Below are positions 26,076-36,300 of a stretch of DNA of 64,000 nucleotides, one piece after another. Positions within the stretch are counted from its first letter, which is position 1. Each line of letters starts with the position of its first letter. A model generated the notes under the pieces. That model saw only the letters and a list, made by a program, of their open reading frames with translations. It was not told the DNA's origin and searched no databases. The DNA is from Oricola sp. (lineage in GTDB: Bacteria; Pseudomonadota; Alphaproteobacteria; Rhizobiales; Rhizobiaceae), in contig NZ_JALEGV010000040.1 of NCBI RefSeq assembly GCF_022763245.1, positions 62,001 to 126,000 of the forward strand, written 5' to 3'. The position numbers were made by a program, and so were the translations under genes.

Positions 26076-27014
26076 ATGCGCAGGGTTTCCGACATCGACC
26101 TCCGTCTGCTGCGGGTCTTCGTGGCCGTTGCCGAAGCCAAGGGCTTCGCCGCGGCGGAGACCTATCTCAACGTCTCGACCTCGACGATCTCCATGCACAT
26201 CTCGAACCTCGAGAGCAGGCTGGGGATCCGGCTCTGCGAGCGAGGCCGCAGCGGCTTCAAGCTCACCGATCGGGGGCGGCTGGTCTTCGAGGAAACCAAG
26301 GGCATCTTGAAGTCGCTGGACGATTTCGCCGGGATGCTGGCGAGCGTGAAGAGCAAGCTGGCCGGCCGACTGTCGATCGGCATGGTGGACGCGCTCGTCG
26401 ACCATCCGGCGTTTCCCTTGAGCGCGGCGCTGCGCGAGTTCAACACCATCGATCACGATGTCGCCCTGGAACTGACGGTAGCGCCACGGCAGGAACTGGA
26501 ACATCACGTCGTCGAAGGCCGCATCGACGCCGCCATCGGCCCCTTTGTCCGCAGCATTTCCGGGCTCAAATTCACGCCCCTGCTCAGCGAGCCGACGCAG
26601 CTCTATTGCGGGACGGGGCATCCGCTCTTCCGGGCCTCACGCAAGGTTCTGGCGAAGACGGACATGTCGGCATTCCGCGTCGTCCTGCGCCAGTACAACA
26701 GCGAATTCGACCGCGCGAAGCTGGGCGCCGTTCGTGAAGAAGCGACCGTGAACAACATGGAGGGGATGCTCGTCCTGCTGCTGTCAGGCAGCTATATCGG
26801 TTACCTACCGACCCACTATGCGCAGCCCTGGGTCGATACCGGGCAGCTCTTCGCGATCGACACCGGGGACAGCGGCTACGTCTCCGAACATGCCTTGATC
26901 ACCAAATCGAGCGGGCAGGAATCGCTGGCGCTGGACAAGTTCGTCTCGCTCATACGCGAGGCAGCGGCCGCGGCTCAGCGTGCCCAAACGGAAGCGTCGT
27001 CCGCCCTGGCGTGA
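26076..27014 (+). CDS. LysR-family transcriptional regulator
   Basis: A 312-residue LysR-type regulator. The start at 26076 (MRRVSDIDLRLLRVFVAVAE) matches the usual N-terminus of the family. The winged helix is at about 5-65 (FAAAETYLNVSTSTISMHISNLESRLGIRLCERG), followed by a linker helix and a two-lobed effector domain (about 90-300). It is divergent from the seven-gene minus operon and precedes the ProX-like and TMADH-like genes, so it probably controls both arms in response to the amine or a breakdown product. Confidence 0.92.
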   Translation: MRRVSDIDLRLLRVFVAVAEAKGFAAAETYLNVSTSTISMHISNLESRLGIRLCERGRSGFKLTDRGRLVFEETKGILKSLDDFAGMLASVKSKLAGRLSIGMVDALVDHPAFPLSAALREFNTIDHDVALELTVAPRQELEHHVVEGRIDAAIGPFVRSISGLKFTPLLSEPTQLYCGTGHPLFRASRKVLAKTDMSAFRVVLRQYNSEFDRAKLGAVREEATVNNMEGMLVLLLSGSYIGYLPTHYAQPWVDTGQLFAIDTGDSGYVSEHALITKSSGQESLALDKFVSLIREAAAAAQRAQTEASSALA

Positions 27015-27023
27015 AATCAGTTC

Positions 27024-27064
27024 GGCGATCCCCAAAGTGAAATTCGCCTTGTTTTGATTTTTCT
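27024..27064 (+). terminator. Possible terminator after the LysR gene
   Basis: GGCGA at 27024-27028 pairs with TCGCC at 27044-27048 and is followed by a T-rich run (TTGTTTTGATTTTT). The stem is short and the loop is 15 bases, so strength is doubtful, but the position right after the LysR stop codon fits. Confidence 0.4.
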
Positions 27065-27170
27065 CAATCCATTGTTGCGCTGCACTCCAAAGAAAATTGC
27101 GGGCATCGAGGGGTGACGGGATCCCATCAGCCTTGTTGGAAACCGATTTCGCCAACCGGAGATTGAAGAT

Positions 27171-28124
27171 TTGAAACAGCGCATCCAATCCATGCTGGCA
27201 GCGACGGCCGTTGCCGCCCTTGCCGCCGCCACGCCCGCCCTCGCAGTCGAAACGAGCGAGCCGATCAAGGTGATCCTGATCGACAGTTCGGACGCCGACA
27301 TCATGGCGTATTCCTTCGGCACGATCCTCGAACGGATCGGCTACAATGTGGAGTATGTGCGTATCGACTACGCCGCGCAGATCCCGGCCCTCGAAACCGG
27401 GGACGTGGACGTGAGCACATCCATCTGGGACACGACCGGCTGGGCGAACCTGACCGACGCCGTCGGCTCGGGCAATGTCGTCAATTACGGCTCGACCGGG
27501 GTGAAGGTGGTCGAGGGCTGGTGGTATCCGTCCTATCTGAAGGAATCCTGCCCCGGCCTTCCGGACTGGGAAGCGTTGAAGGAAGAAGCCTGCGCGAAGG
27601 CCCTGTCGACGGTCGAGACCGAACCGAAAGGCCGTTTCATCGACGCTCCGGCGGACTGGGAAACCGACGCGCAAACCCGCATGGACGCGCTCGGGCTTCC
27701 GATCGAGGCCGTCAATTCCGGCTCGCCGGTCACGCTGATCGCGACCCTTCAAGCGGCCGTGGAAAAGAAGGAGCCCGTCATGGGCTGGGGCTTCGTTCCC
27801 CACTGGTTCTTCGAGAAGGTCGACGGGGAATTCGTGACGCTGCCCGACGGCCCGGACGCGTGTTACGACGACCCCGCCTTCGGCCCCAATCCCGACGCCA
27901 CCTATGATTGCGGCTACACGCCCGGCTTCGTCTGGAAGCTCGGCAGCGCGAAGCTGGCGGACAAGGCGCCTGAAGTGTCGCGCTACCTGCACCTCTTCCA
28001 GATGTCGACCAGCGACGTCGCGGTCGCGACCGATCGCATCGAGAATGGCGGCGAGGACATCGAGGCCGTCGCCGCCGAATGGGTCGACGCCCACCGCGCG
28101 GACTGGACGTCCTGGCCGCGCTGA
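27171..28124 (+). CDS. ProX/OpuAC-type quaternary-amine-binding protein
   Basis: A 317-residue periplasmic binding protein. The best start is a TTG at 27171: it gives a basic n-region (KQR) before the hydrophobic core and cleavage at ALA-VE near residue 25, and GGAG lies upstream. The first ATG (27192) would lose the basic residues. The OpuAC fold is seen in KVILIDSSDADIMAYSFGTIL and DVDVSTSIWDTTGW. Many tryptophans (SIWDTTGW, EGWWYPSY, MGWGFVPHWFF) could build an aromatic cage for a quaternary ammonium. Four cysteines in the C-terminal half may form disulfides (ESC, EEAC, DACYDD, YDCGY). It has no permease beside it; the fused permease and ATPase on the other strand are its likely partners. 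Confidence 0.9.
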   Translation: MKQRIQSMLAATAVAALAAATPALAVETSEPIKVILIDSSDADIMAYSFGTILERIGYNVEYVRIDYAAQIPALETGDVDVSTSIWDTTGWANLTDAVGSGNVVNYGSTGVKVVEGWWYPSYLKESCPGLPDWEALKEEACAKALSTVETEPKGRFIDAPADWETDAQTRMDALGLPIEAVNSGSPVTLIATLQAAVEKKEPVMGWGFVPHWFFEKVDGEFVTLPDGPDACYDDPAFGPNPDATYDCGYTPGFVWKLGSAKLADKAPEVSRYLHLFQMSTSDVAVATDRIENGGEDIEAVAAEWVDAHRADWTSWPR

Positions 28125-28192
28125 CAGCGACCGTTCGAACGCTGTTCGCCGAGATGGCGAAGCACTTCAGGGCGGCCCCGCCGCGGGCCGCC
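28124..28192 (+). terminator. Two hairpins between the binding-protein gene and the flavoprotein gene
   Basis: ACAGCG/CGCTGT (28124-28145) is followed by a perfect 8-bp stem GGCGGCCC/GGGCCGCC (28171-28192, loop CGCCGC). There is no U-tract. This resembles the hairpins that shield binding-protein mRNA and lower expression of the downstream gene. Confidence 0.55.
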
Positions 28193-28244
28193 GCTCTCCG
28201 TGGAAGTCGCCCTTCCGCGGACCACCGCGAAAGGCCCCCGTTCG

Positions 28245-30341
28245 ATGTCCCGTGACCCGCGCTACGACATTTTGTTCGAACCCGTGAAGATCGGACCGCG
28301 CACCGCCCGAAACCGCTTCTACCAGGTGCCGCATTGCAACGGGCTCGGCTATCTGCACGCCTCGGCCATGGCGACCATGCGCGGCATCAAGGCGGAGGGC
28401 GGCTGGGCCGTGGTCAATACCGAGCAATGCGAGATCCACCCCTCCGCCGACAGTTCGCCCCTGGTGGAGATGCGCCTGTGGGACGACCGGGACCTGCCCG
28501 CGCTGGAACTGATGGCGCAGAAGGTCCAGCGACACGGATCGCTGGCCGGTGTCGAGCTGACCTACAATTCCTATGCCATGGCGAGCCTGTTCACCCGGGA
28601 AATCCCGCTTTCGCCGAGCCATCTTCCCGTCCAGACATCGAACCGGGATCCGGTGCAGTGCCGGGCGATGGACAAGGACGACATCGCCAACTTTCGACGG
28701 TGGCATCGCAACGCCGCCGAACGGGCCGTGCGCGCCGGGTTCGACGTCATCTACGTCTACTCGGCCCACAATCTCTCCCTGCTCTTCCACTTCCTGTCGA
28801 AGCGCTGGAACCATCGGACCGACGACTATGGCGGTTCGCTCGAAAACCGTGTCCGGCTGCTGCGGGAGGTGATCGAGGACACCCATGACGTCGTCGCCGG
28901 GCGTGCCGCGCTCGCCGTGCGCATCAGCCTCGACGAACTCGTCGGCGACAAGGGGCTGGAACGCAACGAGGCCGAGGATGCGATCGGCATGCTGGCCGAA
29001 CTACCCGACCTCTGGGACGTCACGCTGTCGGACTGGTCGAACGACTCCCAGACCTCGCGCTTTGCGCCCGAGGCGGTCGAGGAGCCGTTCGTCAATCGCA
29101 TCAAGACGCTGACCAGCAAGCCCGTCGTAGGCGTCGGCCGCTTCACCTCTCCGGACACGATGGTGTCGCAGATCCGGCGCGGCATCCTCGATTTCATCGG
29201 CGCGGCGCGGCCCTCCATCGCCGATCCGTTCCTGCCGAAGAAGATCGAGGAGGGCCGGATCGACGAGATCCGCGAGTGTATCGGCTGCAACATCTGCGTC
29301 GCGCATGACGAACTCGCGGTTCCCATCCGCTGCACCCAGAACCCGACCCAGGGCGAGGAATGGCGCAGGAACTGGCATCCCGAACAGGCCGCGCCTGCGG
29401 GCTCACAGGACACGGTGCTCGTCATCGGCAGCGGGCCGGCAGGGCTCGAATGCGCCAATCATCTCAGCCAGCGCGGCTATGCGGTGACCATCGCCGAGCG
29501 CGAGAGCGAGATCGGCGGCCGGGTCACGCGGGAGGCGCGACTGCCGGGCCTTGCGACCTGGGGTCGCGTGCGCGACCACCGACAGGCGCTCCTCGCACCC
29601 CGACCGAATGTCGACCTCTATCTGGAGAGCGAACTCGATGCCGATGCCGTCCTGGAGTTCGGCTTCAACCGGGTCGTTGTCGCGACCGGCTCGAAGTGGC
29701 GGCGCGACGGCGTGGCGCGCCATCATCAGCATCCGGTTCCCGGGCTGGCCGACACAGCGTGCCTGACGCCGGACGACATCATGGACGGCAAGCGTCTTGG
29801 CGAACACTATCTGATCTATGACGATGACCACTACTATCTCGGGAGCCTGATGGCCGAGTTGCTGGCCGCCGAAGGCGCGAAGGTCACTTATGTGACGCCG
29901 GCGGGCATCGTGTCTTCGTGGTCGGTTGCAGCGCTTGACCAGCACCGCATTCACAAGGCCGTGCTTGAGTGTTGCGACAGCGTGAACCTCAATGCCGCGC
30001 TTGCGTCCGTCGACGCGGGCCAGGCGGTGCTGGAATGCGTCTTCACGGGCGCCACCCGGCAGATTCCCATCGATTGCATCGTCCCGGTGACGGCGCGCCT
30101 TCCGGCCGACGGGCTGTTCCTCGATCTCAAGCAGCGCCGCAGCGAATGGGCGGATGCGGGCATCCGGTCGGTCGATCTGATCGGCGATGCCTATGCTCCC
30201 GGAACGATCGCTGCCGCGGTTTATTCCGGACACAAACTTGCCCGCACTCTCGATGTCGATATCGAGCCCGACGCGGTTCCGTTCCGCCGCGAGATGACCC
30301 GGATCGAGGATTACGATTACGAAGACGCCCGAAACGCATGA
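28245..30341 (+). CDS. TMADH-family Fe-S flavoprotein, N-methyl amine dehydrogenase-like
   Basis: A 698-residue old-yellow-enzyme/ADP-binding fusion collinear with trimethylamine dehydrogenase. The start at 28245 gives the family N-terminus (RDPRYDILFEPVKIG). Cys31 (FYQVPHC) matches the cysteine that carries 6-S-cysteinyl FMN. The 4Fe-4S motif C-x2-C-x2-C-x11-C is intact (CIGCNICVAH...RC). The C-terminal half has the dinucleotide motif VIGSGPAGLECA. The substrate bowl is altered: Gln61 stands at the TMADH Tyr60 position and Asp at the Trp355 position. Candidates include dimethylamine dehydrogenase, the DgcA dimethylglycine demethylase subunit and the N-methylproline demethylase StcD. Electrons would go to ETF or a quinone-linked partner not seen here. 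Confidence 0.9.
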   Translation: MSRDPRYDILFEPVKIGPRTARNRFYQVPHCNGLGYLHASAMATMRGIKAEGGWAVVNTEQCEIHPSADSSPLVEMRLWDDRDLPALELMAQKVQRHGSLAGVELTYNSYAMASLFTREIPLSPSHLPVQTSNRDPVQCRAMDKDDIANFRRWHRNAAERAVRAGFDVIYVYSAHNLSLLFHFLSKRWNHRTDDYGGSLENRVRLLREVIEDTHDVVAGRAALAVRISLDELVGDKGLERNEAEDAIGMLAELPDLWDVTLSDWSNDSQTSRFAPEAVEEPFVNRIKTLTSKPVVGVGRFTSPDTMVSQIRRGILDFIGAARPSIADPFLPKKIEEGRIDEIRECIGCNICVAHDELAVPIRCTQNPTQGEEWRRNWHPEQAAPAGSQDTVLVIGSGPAGLECANHLSQRGYAVTIAERESEIGGRVTREARLPGLATWGRVRDHRQALLAPRPNVDLYLESELDADAVLEFGFNRVVVATGSKWRRDGVARHHQHPVPGLADTACLTPDDIMDGKRLGEHYLIYDDDHYYLGSLMAELLAAEGAKVTYVTPAGIVSSWSVAALDQHRIHKAVLECCDSVNLNAALASVDAGQAVLECVFTGATRQIPIDCIVPVTARLPADGLFLDLKQRRSEWADAGIRSVDLIGDAYAPGTIAAAVYSGHKLARTLDVDIEPDAVPFRREMTRIEDYDYEDARNA

Positions 30342-30344
30342 TCG

Positions 30345-33300
30345 TCAGAAGGGCACGGCCAGTTTCATCGATCCGGAATAGTCCTGTGTCGTCTCGCCGA
30401 TCTGGGCCGTGGCCAGTGCGCGGAAGCTCATGCCCGGCTCGGAGACCACGTCGAAGCCCAACTTCAGGTCAAGATAGGCACTGTCCGCGTCGCCATAGAC
30501 CGTGAACGGATCCACGGACGCAGGCGCGCCGACGAAGGCCGCCGAGATGCCCGGATCGCTGCCGAGCGGAACGCCGATATAGCCGATGGACGCGAAGGGT
30601 CGGACCACCGTCTGTTCGGTCGCCCGGAACTCGCCGCCGATCTCGAGCGAGGGCGCAATCGTGACGAATCTCTGCGTCTGCTCTTCGACAATCAGTGCGA
30701 CCGGACTGTCGCCTTCTTCCGTGAAGCCGTTTGCGCGCACCCAGGTCACGCCGACATCCATGGACGGGCGCAGATATCCGGACGATCCGCCGATCGTGTG
30801 CGACAGCCGCGCATGTGCGGCCGCATAGGCATATTCGGGGCTGCTCTCGAGCGTGTAGTTCGGGCCGTTCGGAAGCTCCACCTCGCGCACGACCTCATAG
30901 ATGTCGTAGCCGCCGGTAAACGTTCCGGCGATCGTCGTTCCGCCAAAGACGCCCTTGATCGCCGCACCGGCCTGAAAGCGCTGGCCGGTGTTCTCACTCA
31001 TCTCGCCGACCTTGCCGTTCATGCTGCCGATCATGCCGCCGAACCCGACTCGGACATGGTCGCTGACGATGCCCTGCGCGCCGAAGCGCGAGCTGTATTC
31101 CGAACTCGACCAGCCGAGATTCTCGAAATCGCTTTCGCGGTGCGTTTCACCTCCGACGCCGGCCACCCACATGCATTCGCCCTCAGCGTTGAACTTGTGC
31201 GGGCCGTTCGCGACGCGGCAGCTCAGCAGGGATTCCTCGAAGTCCATCGAGGCGTAAAGGGCCGCGATCTGGCTCTCGACAAAGGGCTCCGGCGTCAACT
31301 GGTCGAGCACCGGGGCGTAACCTTCAAGATCCGGGATGTTGAACAGAGCCTCGACAACCGGCTCGAGGCTTTCTGAGCCGCCCGCAAGCTGGAAATCGTT
31401 GATGTAGTCACCCAGAGATGTCTGGTTCGCGTTCAGCCCTTCCGGCGAGAAGTCGACCGCGTAGTCGAGCAGCAGATCCGTCGAGGTCGTGGTGAGGCCG
31501 TAGGTGGCGACCGCGCTGGCCGGCGCCGACAGTTCGATGCCGAAATCGGTCAGCGTCGTGTCGGAGCGCGCAAGCAGCGCCTGATGCTCGCCCGGCAAGA
31601 CGTTGCCGATATTCATCAGCGACAGATCGACCATGCCGTTTACGCTGATCTCCTGCGAGGCCAGGATCACGTCGGTCTCGTTCGGCTCGCGCGGCGTCGG
31701 CGGCGTGAGCGAGGTAAGTGCCAGGTCGAGATCGACGGAAAATGTTCCCGTGTCGGTCTGTTCGTAGATGCCGGTGACCGAGGTCGTCATCACGCGATCT
31801 TCGCCGCCAGGCGCGACGGTACCGGCATTCGACAGCGTGTTGCCCGTGCCGACCTTGGCGACGAGGCCGGAATTCAAGGTCGAGCCGATTTCGTTGGTGA
31901 AGCCGTTGGCGCCGTCACCGAGATCGAACGACCCCGTCATCGTGCCGAAATTGTCCACGGTCTCGATGCCGCCGGTCGACACCATCGCATAGCCGTCGAC
32001 GCCGTCCGCGGTGGTCACTTCGCCACGGTTCGTGACGAGATTGTCCACGCCGTCCATCAGGCGGATCCCGGCCGCGGTCTCCGGCTGAACGTCGGTGTCG
32101 AGCCCCACGAGCGTGCCGCCGCTGACCTTGGAACCCTCGGCCAGCGTGACGGTGATGTCGCCCGCCCCATCCACGCCGATCGATTGCGCGAATACGCCGA
32201 TGGCGTTCTGGCCGCTCGTGTCGATCGTGCCGTCAAGCGAGACGGTCACGTCGTCGCCATAACCAACATAGGTGTCTTTGCCGCCGCCTGCGCTTTGCGC
32301 GAAGATGCCATGCGCCGCATAGCCGGACGTGGTGATGTCGCCCGTCTGGCCGACGGACACCTTGCCGGCGCTGCCGTCGCCTCCGACGCTGCCCGCGAAG
32401 ACGGAAATGGTCGGTCCGATCCCGGTGCCGCCGGCAAGACCGCCGCCGCCGCCGATCGACTGGGCGAAAATGCCCATCGAACTGCTGCCATGGGTGACGA
32501 TGTCGCCTTCGCTGGTGATTGTCACGTTGCCGCCGTCGCCGGCATTGCCGCCGTCACGCGCGAAACCGAGGCCGAGGCCGACATTCGGCAAGTCGGTCAC
32601 GCCGGTGATCGCCTGCAGGGATTGAGGGTTCGGCAGGGTCCGGTCGATGCTGCCGGACGTGCCGCCGCCCCCGCCGATCGACTGCGCGATGATGCCGTGA
32701 GCCTCGTCGCCGAATGTTTCCAGGCTGGCCGTGTCGCTCATCGTGACGATGACTTCGCCGCCGTCGCCCGCCGCGCCGCCCGCGCCGCCGATCCCGAACT
32801 TGCCGTTCGGCCCGATCGCCGCCGCTCCGCCGTCGGAGAGCCCGTTCAGCGCCTCCAATTCCTCGTCGGTCCGACCTTCCGGGTCCTCCAGCTTCGACCA
32901 GATCACGGCCTCGCCGCCACCGCCGCCGATCGACTGGGCGTAGATCGCATGGGAGAAATTGCCGTCCGTCGTGATCGCGGCGGCGTTCGCCACGGTCACC
33001 TTCTTGCCGTCGCCGCTGGCGCCGGCATCACCGCCGACGATGACGGACAGGTCCGTCGGATCGACGATGTTGGGCAGGTTGCACGGCAAACAGGTCGCCA
33101 CCGCGACCGCAAGGTCGCCTTCGGGGAAGCCTGTGCTGAGCGCCCCGCCGCCACCGGCACCGCCACCGCCGCCGATCGACTGCGCCCAGATGCCGCGCGA
33201 CTGGTCGCCATGGGTGGTGATGTCGCCGTCATTGTCGACGAAGACTTCGCCGCCGTCGTTCTCTCCGCCGCCACCGCTGCCGCCGACTGCGATTTCAAGC

Positions 33301-36300
33301 TTCAGGTTGCTGGTCGAGAACTTGCTGAACGGGTCGAAATTGCCGGCATTGAGCAGGACGTTGAGCGCGTTCGCGCCACCGCCGGCACCACCACCGCCGC
33401 CGATCGACTGCGCGACGATGCCGTTCGCCATGTCGCCGAATGTCTCCAGCGAATTGTCGTTGTCGATCTCGACATAGCCGCCATGGTTGCCGTCGCCGCC
33501 ATTGCCGCCGACGGAGACCGCCGCCTGGAAGGATTTTCCCTCGCCGTCGCCGAGGCCGATATTGCCGGAATAGGCAAGCCCGCCATTGCCGCCGCCGCCG
33601 CCGATCGACTGGCCGTAGATCGCATGGGCGTTGTCGCCATGCGTGGTGATCTCGCCCGTGTTGGCGAGTTCGACCGTGCCGCCGTAATTGCCGGTGCCGC
33701 CGCTGCCGCCCACCGCGACCGAAGCATTGACGACCCATTTGGATTCGGTCGGCGGAATGACCGAGACACCGATCGCGGCGGCGAAGCCGCCATTGCCGCC
33801 GCTGCCGCCGATCGACTGGCCGAAGATGCCATGCGCGCGATCGGCATTGGTCGACAGCGTCCCGCTATTGTCCACCATGACACCGCCGACGGTCGAGCCC
33901 ACGGGTGCCGCATCACCGCCGGCGCCGCCGACGGAGACGTTCAGGCTGCGGTTTTCAGGGCCGCCGATCGATGTCGAAAAGGCAAAGCCGCCATTGCCGC
34001 CGCCGCCGCTGATCGATTGCGCGAAGATCGCTGCCGTATCGACGGGCGCCTCGTCGGCCTCCTCGTCGTACAAGACGGGCGCATAGGTGAGGCTGATGTC
34101 GCCGCTGTTCGTCACATCGACGTCGCCGGCGCCGTTGCCGGTCCCGCCGGACCCGCCGACCGCGACGTTGAGCGTGATCGATTCCTTCGCGCCGAAGGCA
34201 CCGGCCAGGGAGCCGCCGCCATTGCCGCCGCCGCCGCCGATGCTGCGCGCGGCAATGCCGTTTGAATTCACCCCGTTCGCGGTGATCGCCGCGGCATTGT
34301 TGACGATGACGTCGCCGGCGTGACCGCCGCTTCCGCCGGCACCGCCCACGGCGACGCTGAGTGCAAGGCTCTTCTTCTCGCTGGTGTTGACCGCGGCGGA
34401 GAACGCGCCGGCGAAACCGCCATCGCCGCCGCCGCCACCGATGCTCTCGGCCAGAATGCCGTGGGCGTTACTGCCATGGGTGACGATGGTGCCGGTGATC
34501 GGATCGACGCTGATCACATCGCCGTAACTGGCGCCGGGCGTATTGTCGACGATGTCGGTGTCGTTGAGCGCCACGCCGACCCCGACATTGCGGCCGATGC
34601 CGCCGTCGCCGCCCGAACCGCCGACACTGACCGAGATCGCGCCGCCCGACTTCTCGCTCGCCGTCGCGCTGATCGAGGCGGCAAATCCGCCCGTGCCGCC
34701 GCCGCCGCCGATGCTGGTCGCATGGATGCCGTGCGACATGTAGCCGGCGGACCCGTCTTCCGCGCCCGTCGTGATGTTGCCGTCGCTGGTGACCTGGACC
34801 ACCGCGCCGTCATTGCCGTCGCCGCCCGCGCCGCCCACCGCGACGCTGGCGGACAGCCCGGCGCCCGCGGCGCTGAACGTTCCCGCAAGCGTCGCGGAGC
34901 CGCCGCCCGACCCGCCGCCACCGCCGATGCTTTCGGCATAGATCGCGCTCGAACGGTCACCGCCCGTGGTGATGTCGCCCTCGTTTTCGACGCTGACGGC
35001 ACCCGCATAGTTGCCCGTGCCGCCGGCGCCACCGATCGCGATCGAGGCCGAGGCGCTCGCATTGCCGCCGATGGCGAGCCCGAAGCTGCCGCCGAAACCG
35101 CCATTGCCGCCACCGCCGCCGATGGATTGGGCGCGAATGCCGTTGGCATCACTGCCCATGGTCACGATCGTGGAGGCGTTCGACACATCGACAGAGGCGG
35201 CTGTGCCGCCGCTGCCGCCGCCGCCACCGATCGCGACACCAACCGCGCCCGAAGAACCGGTGCCGATGGCGATCGGCACGGAGATCGCTGCGCCGCCGGA
35301 TCCGCCGCCGCCGCCGACGGATTGCGCCAGGATTGCGTGCGACAGGTCGCCCTCGGTGGTGATTGCGTTGGAGTTCGCGACTTCCACCCAACTGCCCGTG
35401 CCGGCGTCGCCACCGGAGCCGCCGACCGGAACACCGATCGACACGCTCAACTTCTCCGAAATGCTTACGGCCGCCGCGACCGCGAAGCCGCCATCGCCGC
35501 CGCCGCCGCCGATGGATTGGGCCGCGATGCCGTAGGAGCGGGCGGCCTTGGTGTGGATTTCGCCGCTATTGGTCACACGCACGCCCTGTCCGGAGCCGCC
35601 GCCGCCGCCATCGCCGCCGATCCCGACCGCGACACTGCCGGCGACCGGTCCGCCGCTGAAGGCCGCGGATATCGCGCTGCCGCCGGAACCGCCGCCGCCG
35701 CCGATCGACTGGGCGTGAATGCCGTGCGAATCCGCCTGGTTGGTGGTGATGGCGCCGCTGTTGTCGACCGTGACCAGCGTGCCGGATTTCACATCGCCCG
35801 CAGTGCCGCCGCCGCCGCCCACGCCGACGCTGATCGCGCCCGCGCCAAGGCTTGCCGCGATGGAGTTGCCGCCATTGCCGCCGCCGCCGCCGATCGATTG
35901 CGCAAAGATACCTTTCGAGCGGACGCCGTCGGTCGTAATGGTCCCGTTATTGTCGATCGAGACCGCATCGCTGTCGCCGCCGCCGCCGCCAGAACCGCCG
36001 ACGCCGACCGAGACGCTGACCGTTCCGATCGCGCCGGAAATGGCCATACCGCCATTCCCTCCGCCGCCGCCGATCGACTGCGCGAGTATGCCGGCCGCGT
36101 CCTCGCCCGCGGTCGCGATGGATGTTCCCGCGGCGGTGTTGACCTCGACTTCGCCGGCCTCGCCGCCACCGCCCGCGTCACCGCCGATCGCGAAGGACGC
36201 GCTGATCGGAATGGTCGGAACGGGCGCGGCGAGCGCCACCGCGTAGCCGCCATTGCCGCCGCCGCCACCGATCGACTGGGCCAGCACGCCGCGTGACTGC

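Noticed and set aside
30342-30344. A terminator between the TMADH-like gene and the convergent autotransporter
   Set aside because: Only 3 bases separate the stop codons and I found no convincing hairpin around them.
31584-36296. Long plus-strand frames opposite the 2526-residue autotransporter
   Set aside because: Same artefact of repeat DNA; no start context or domain.
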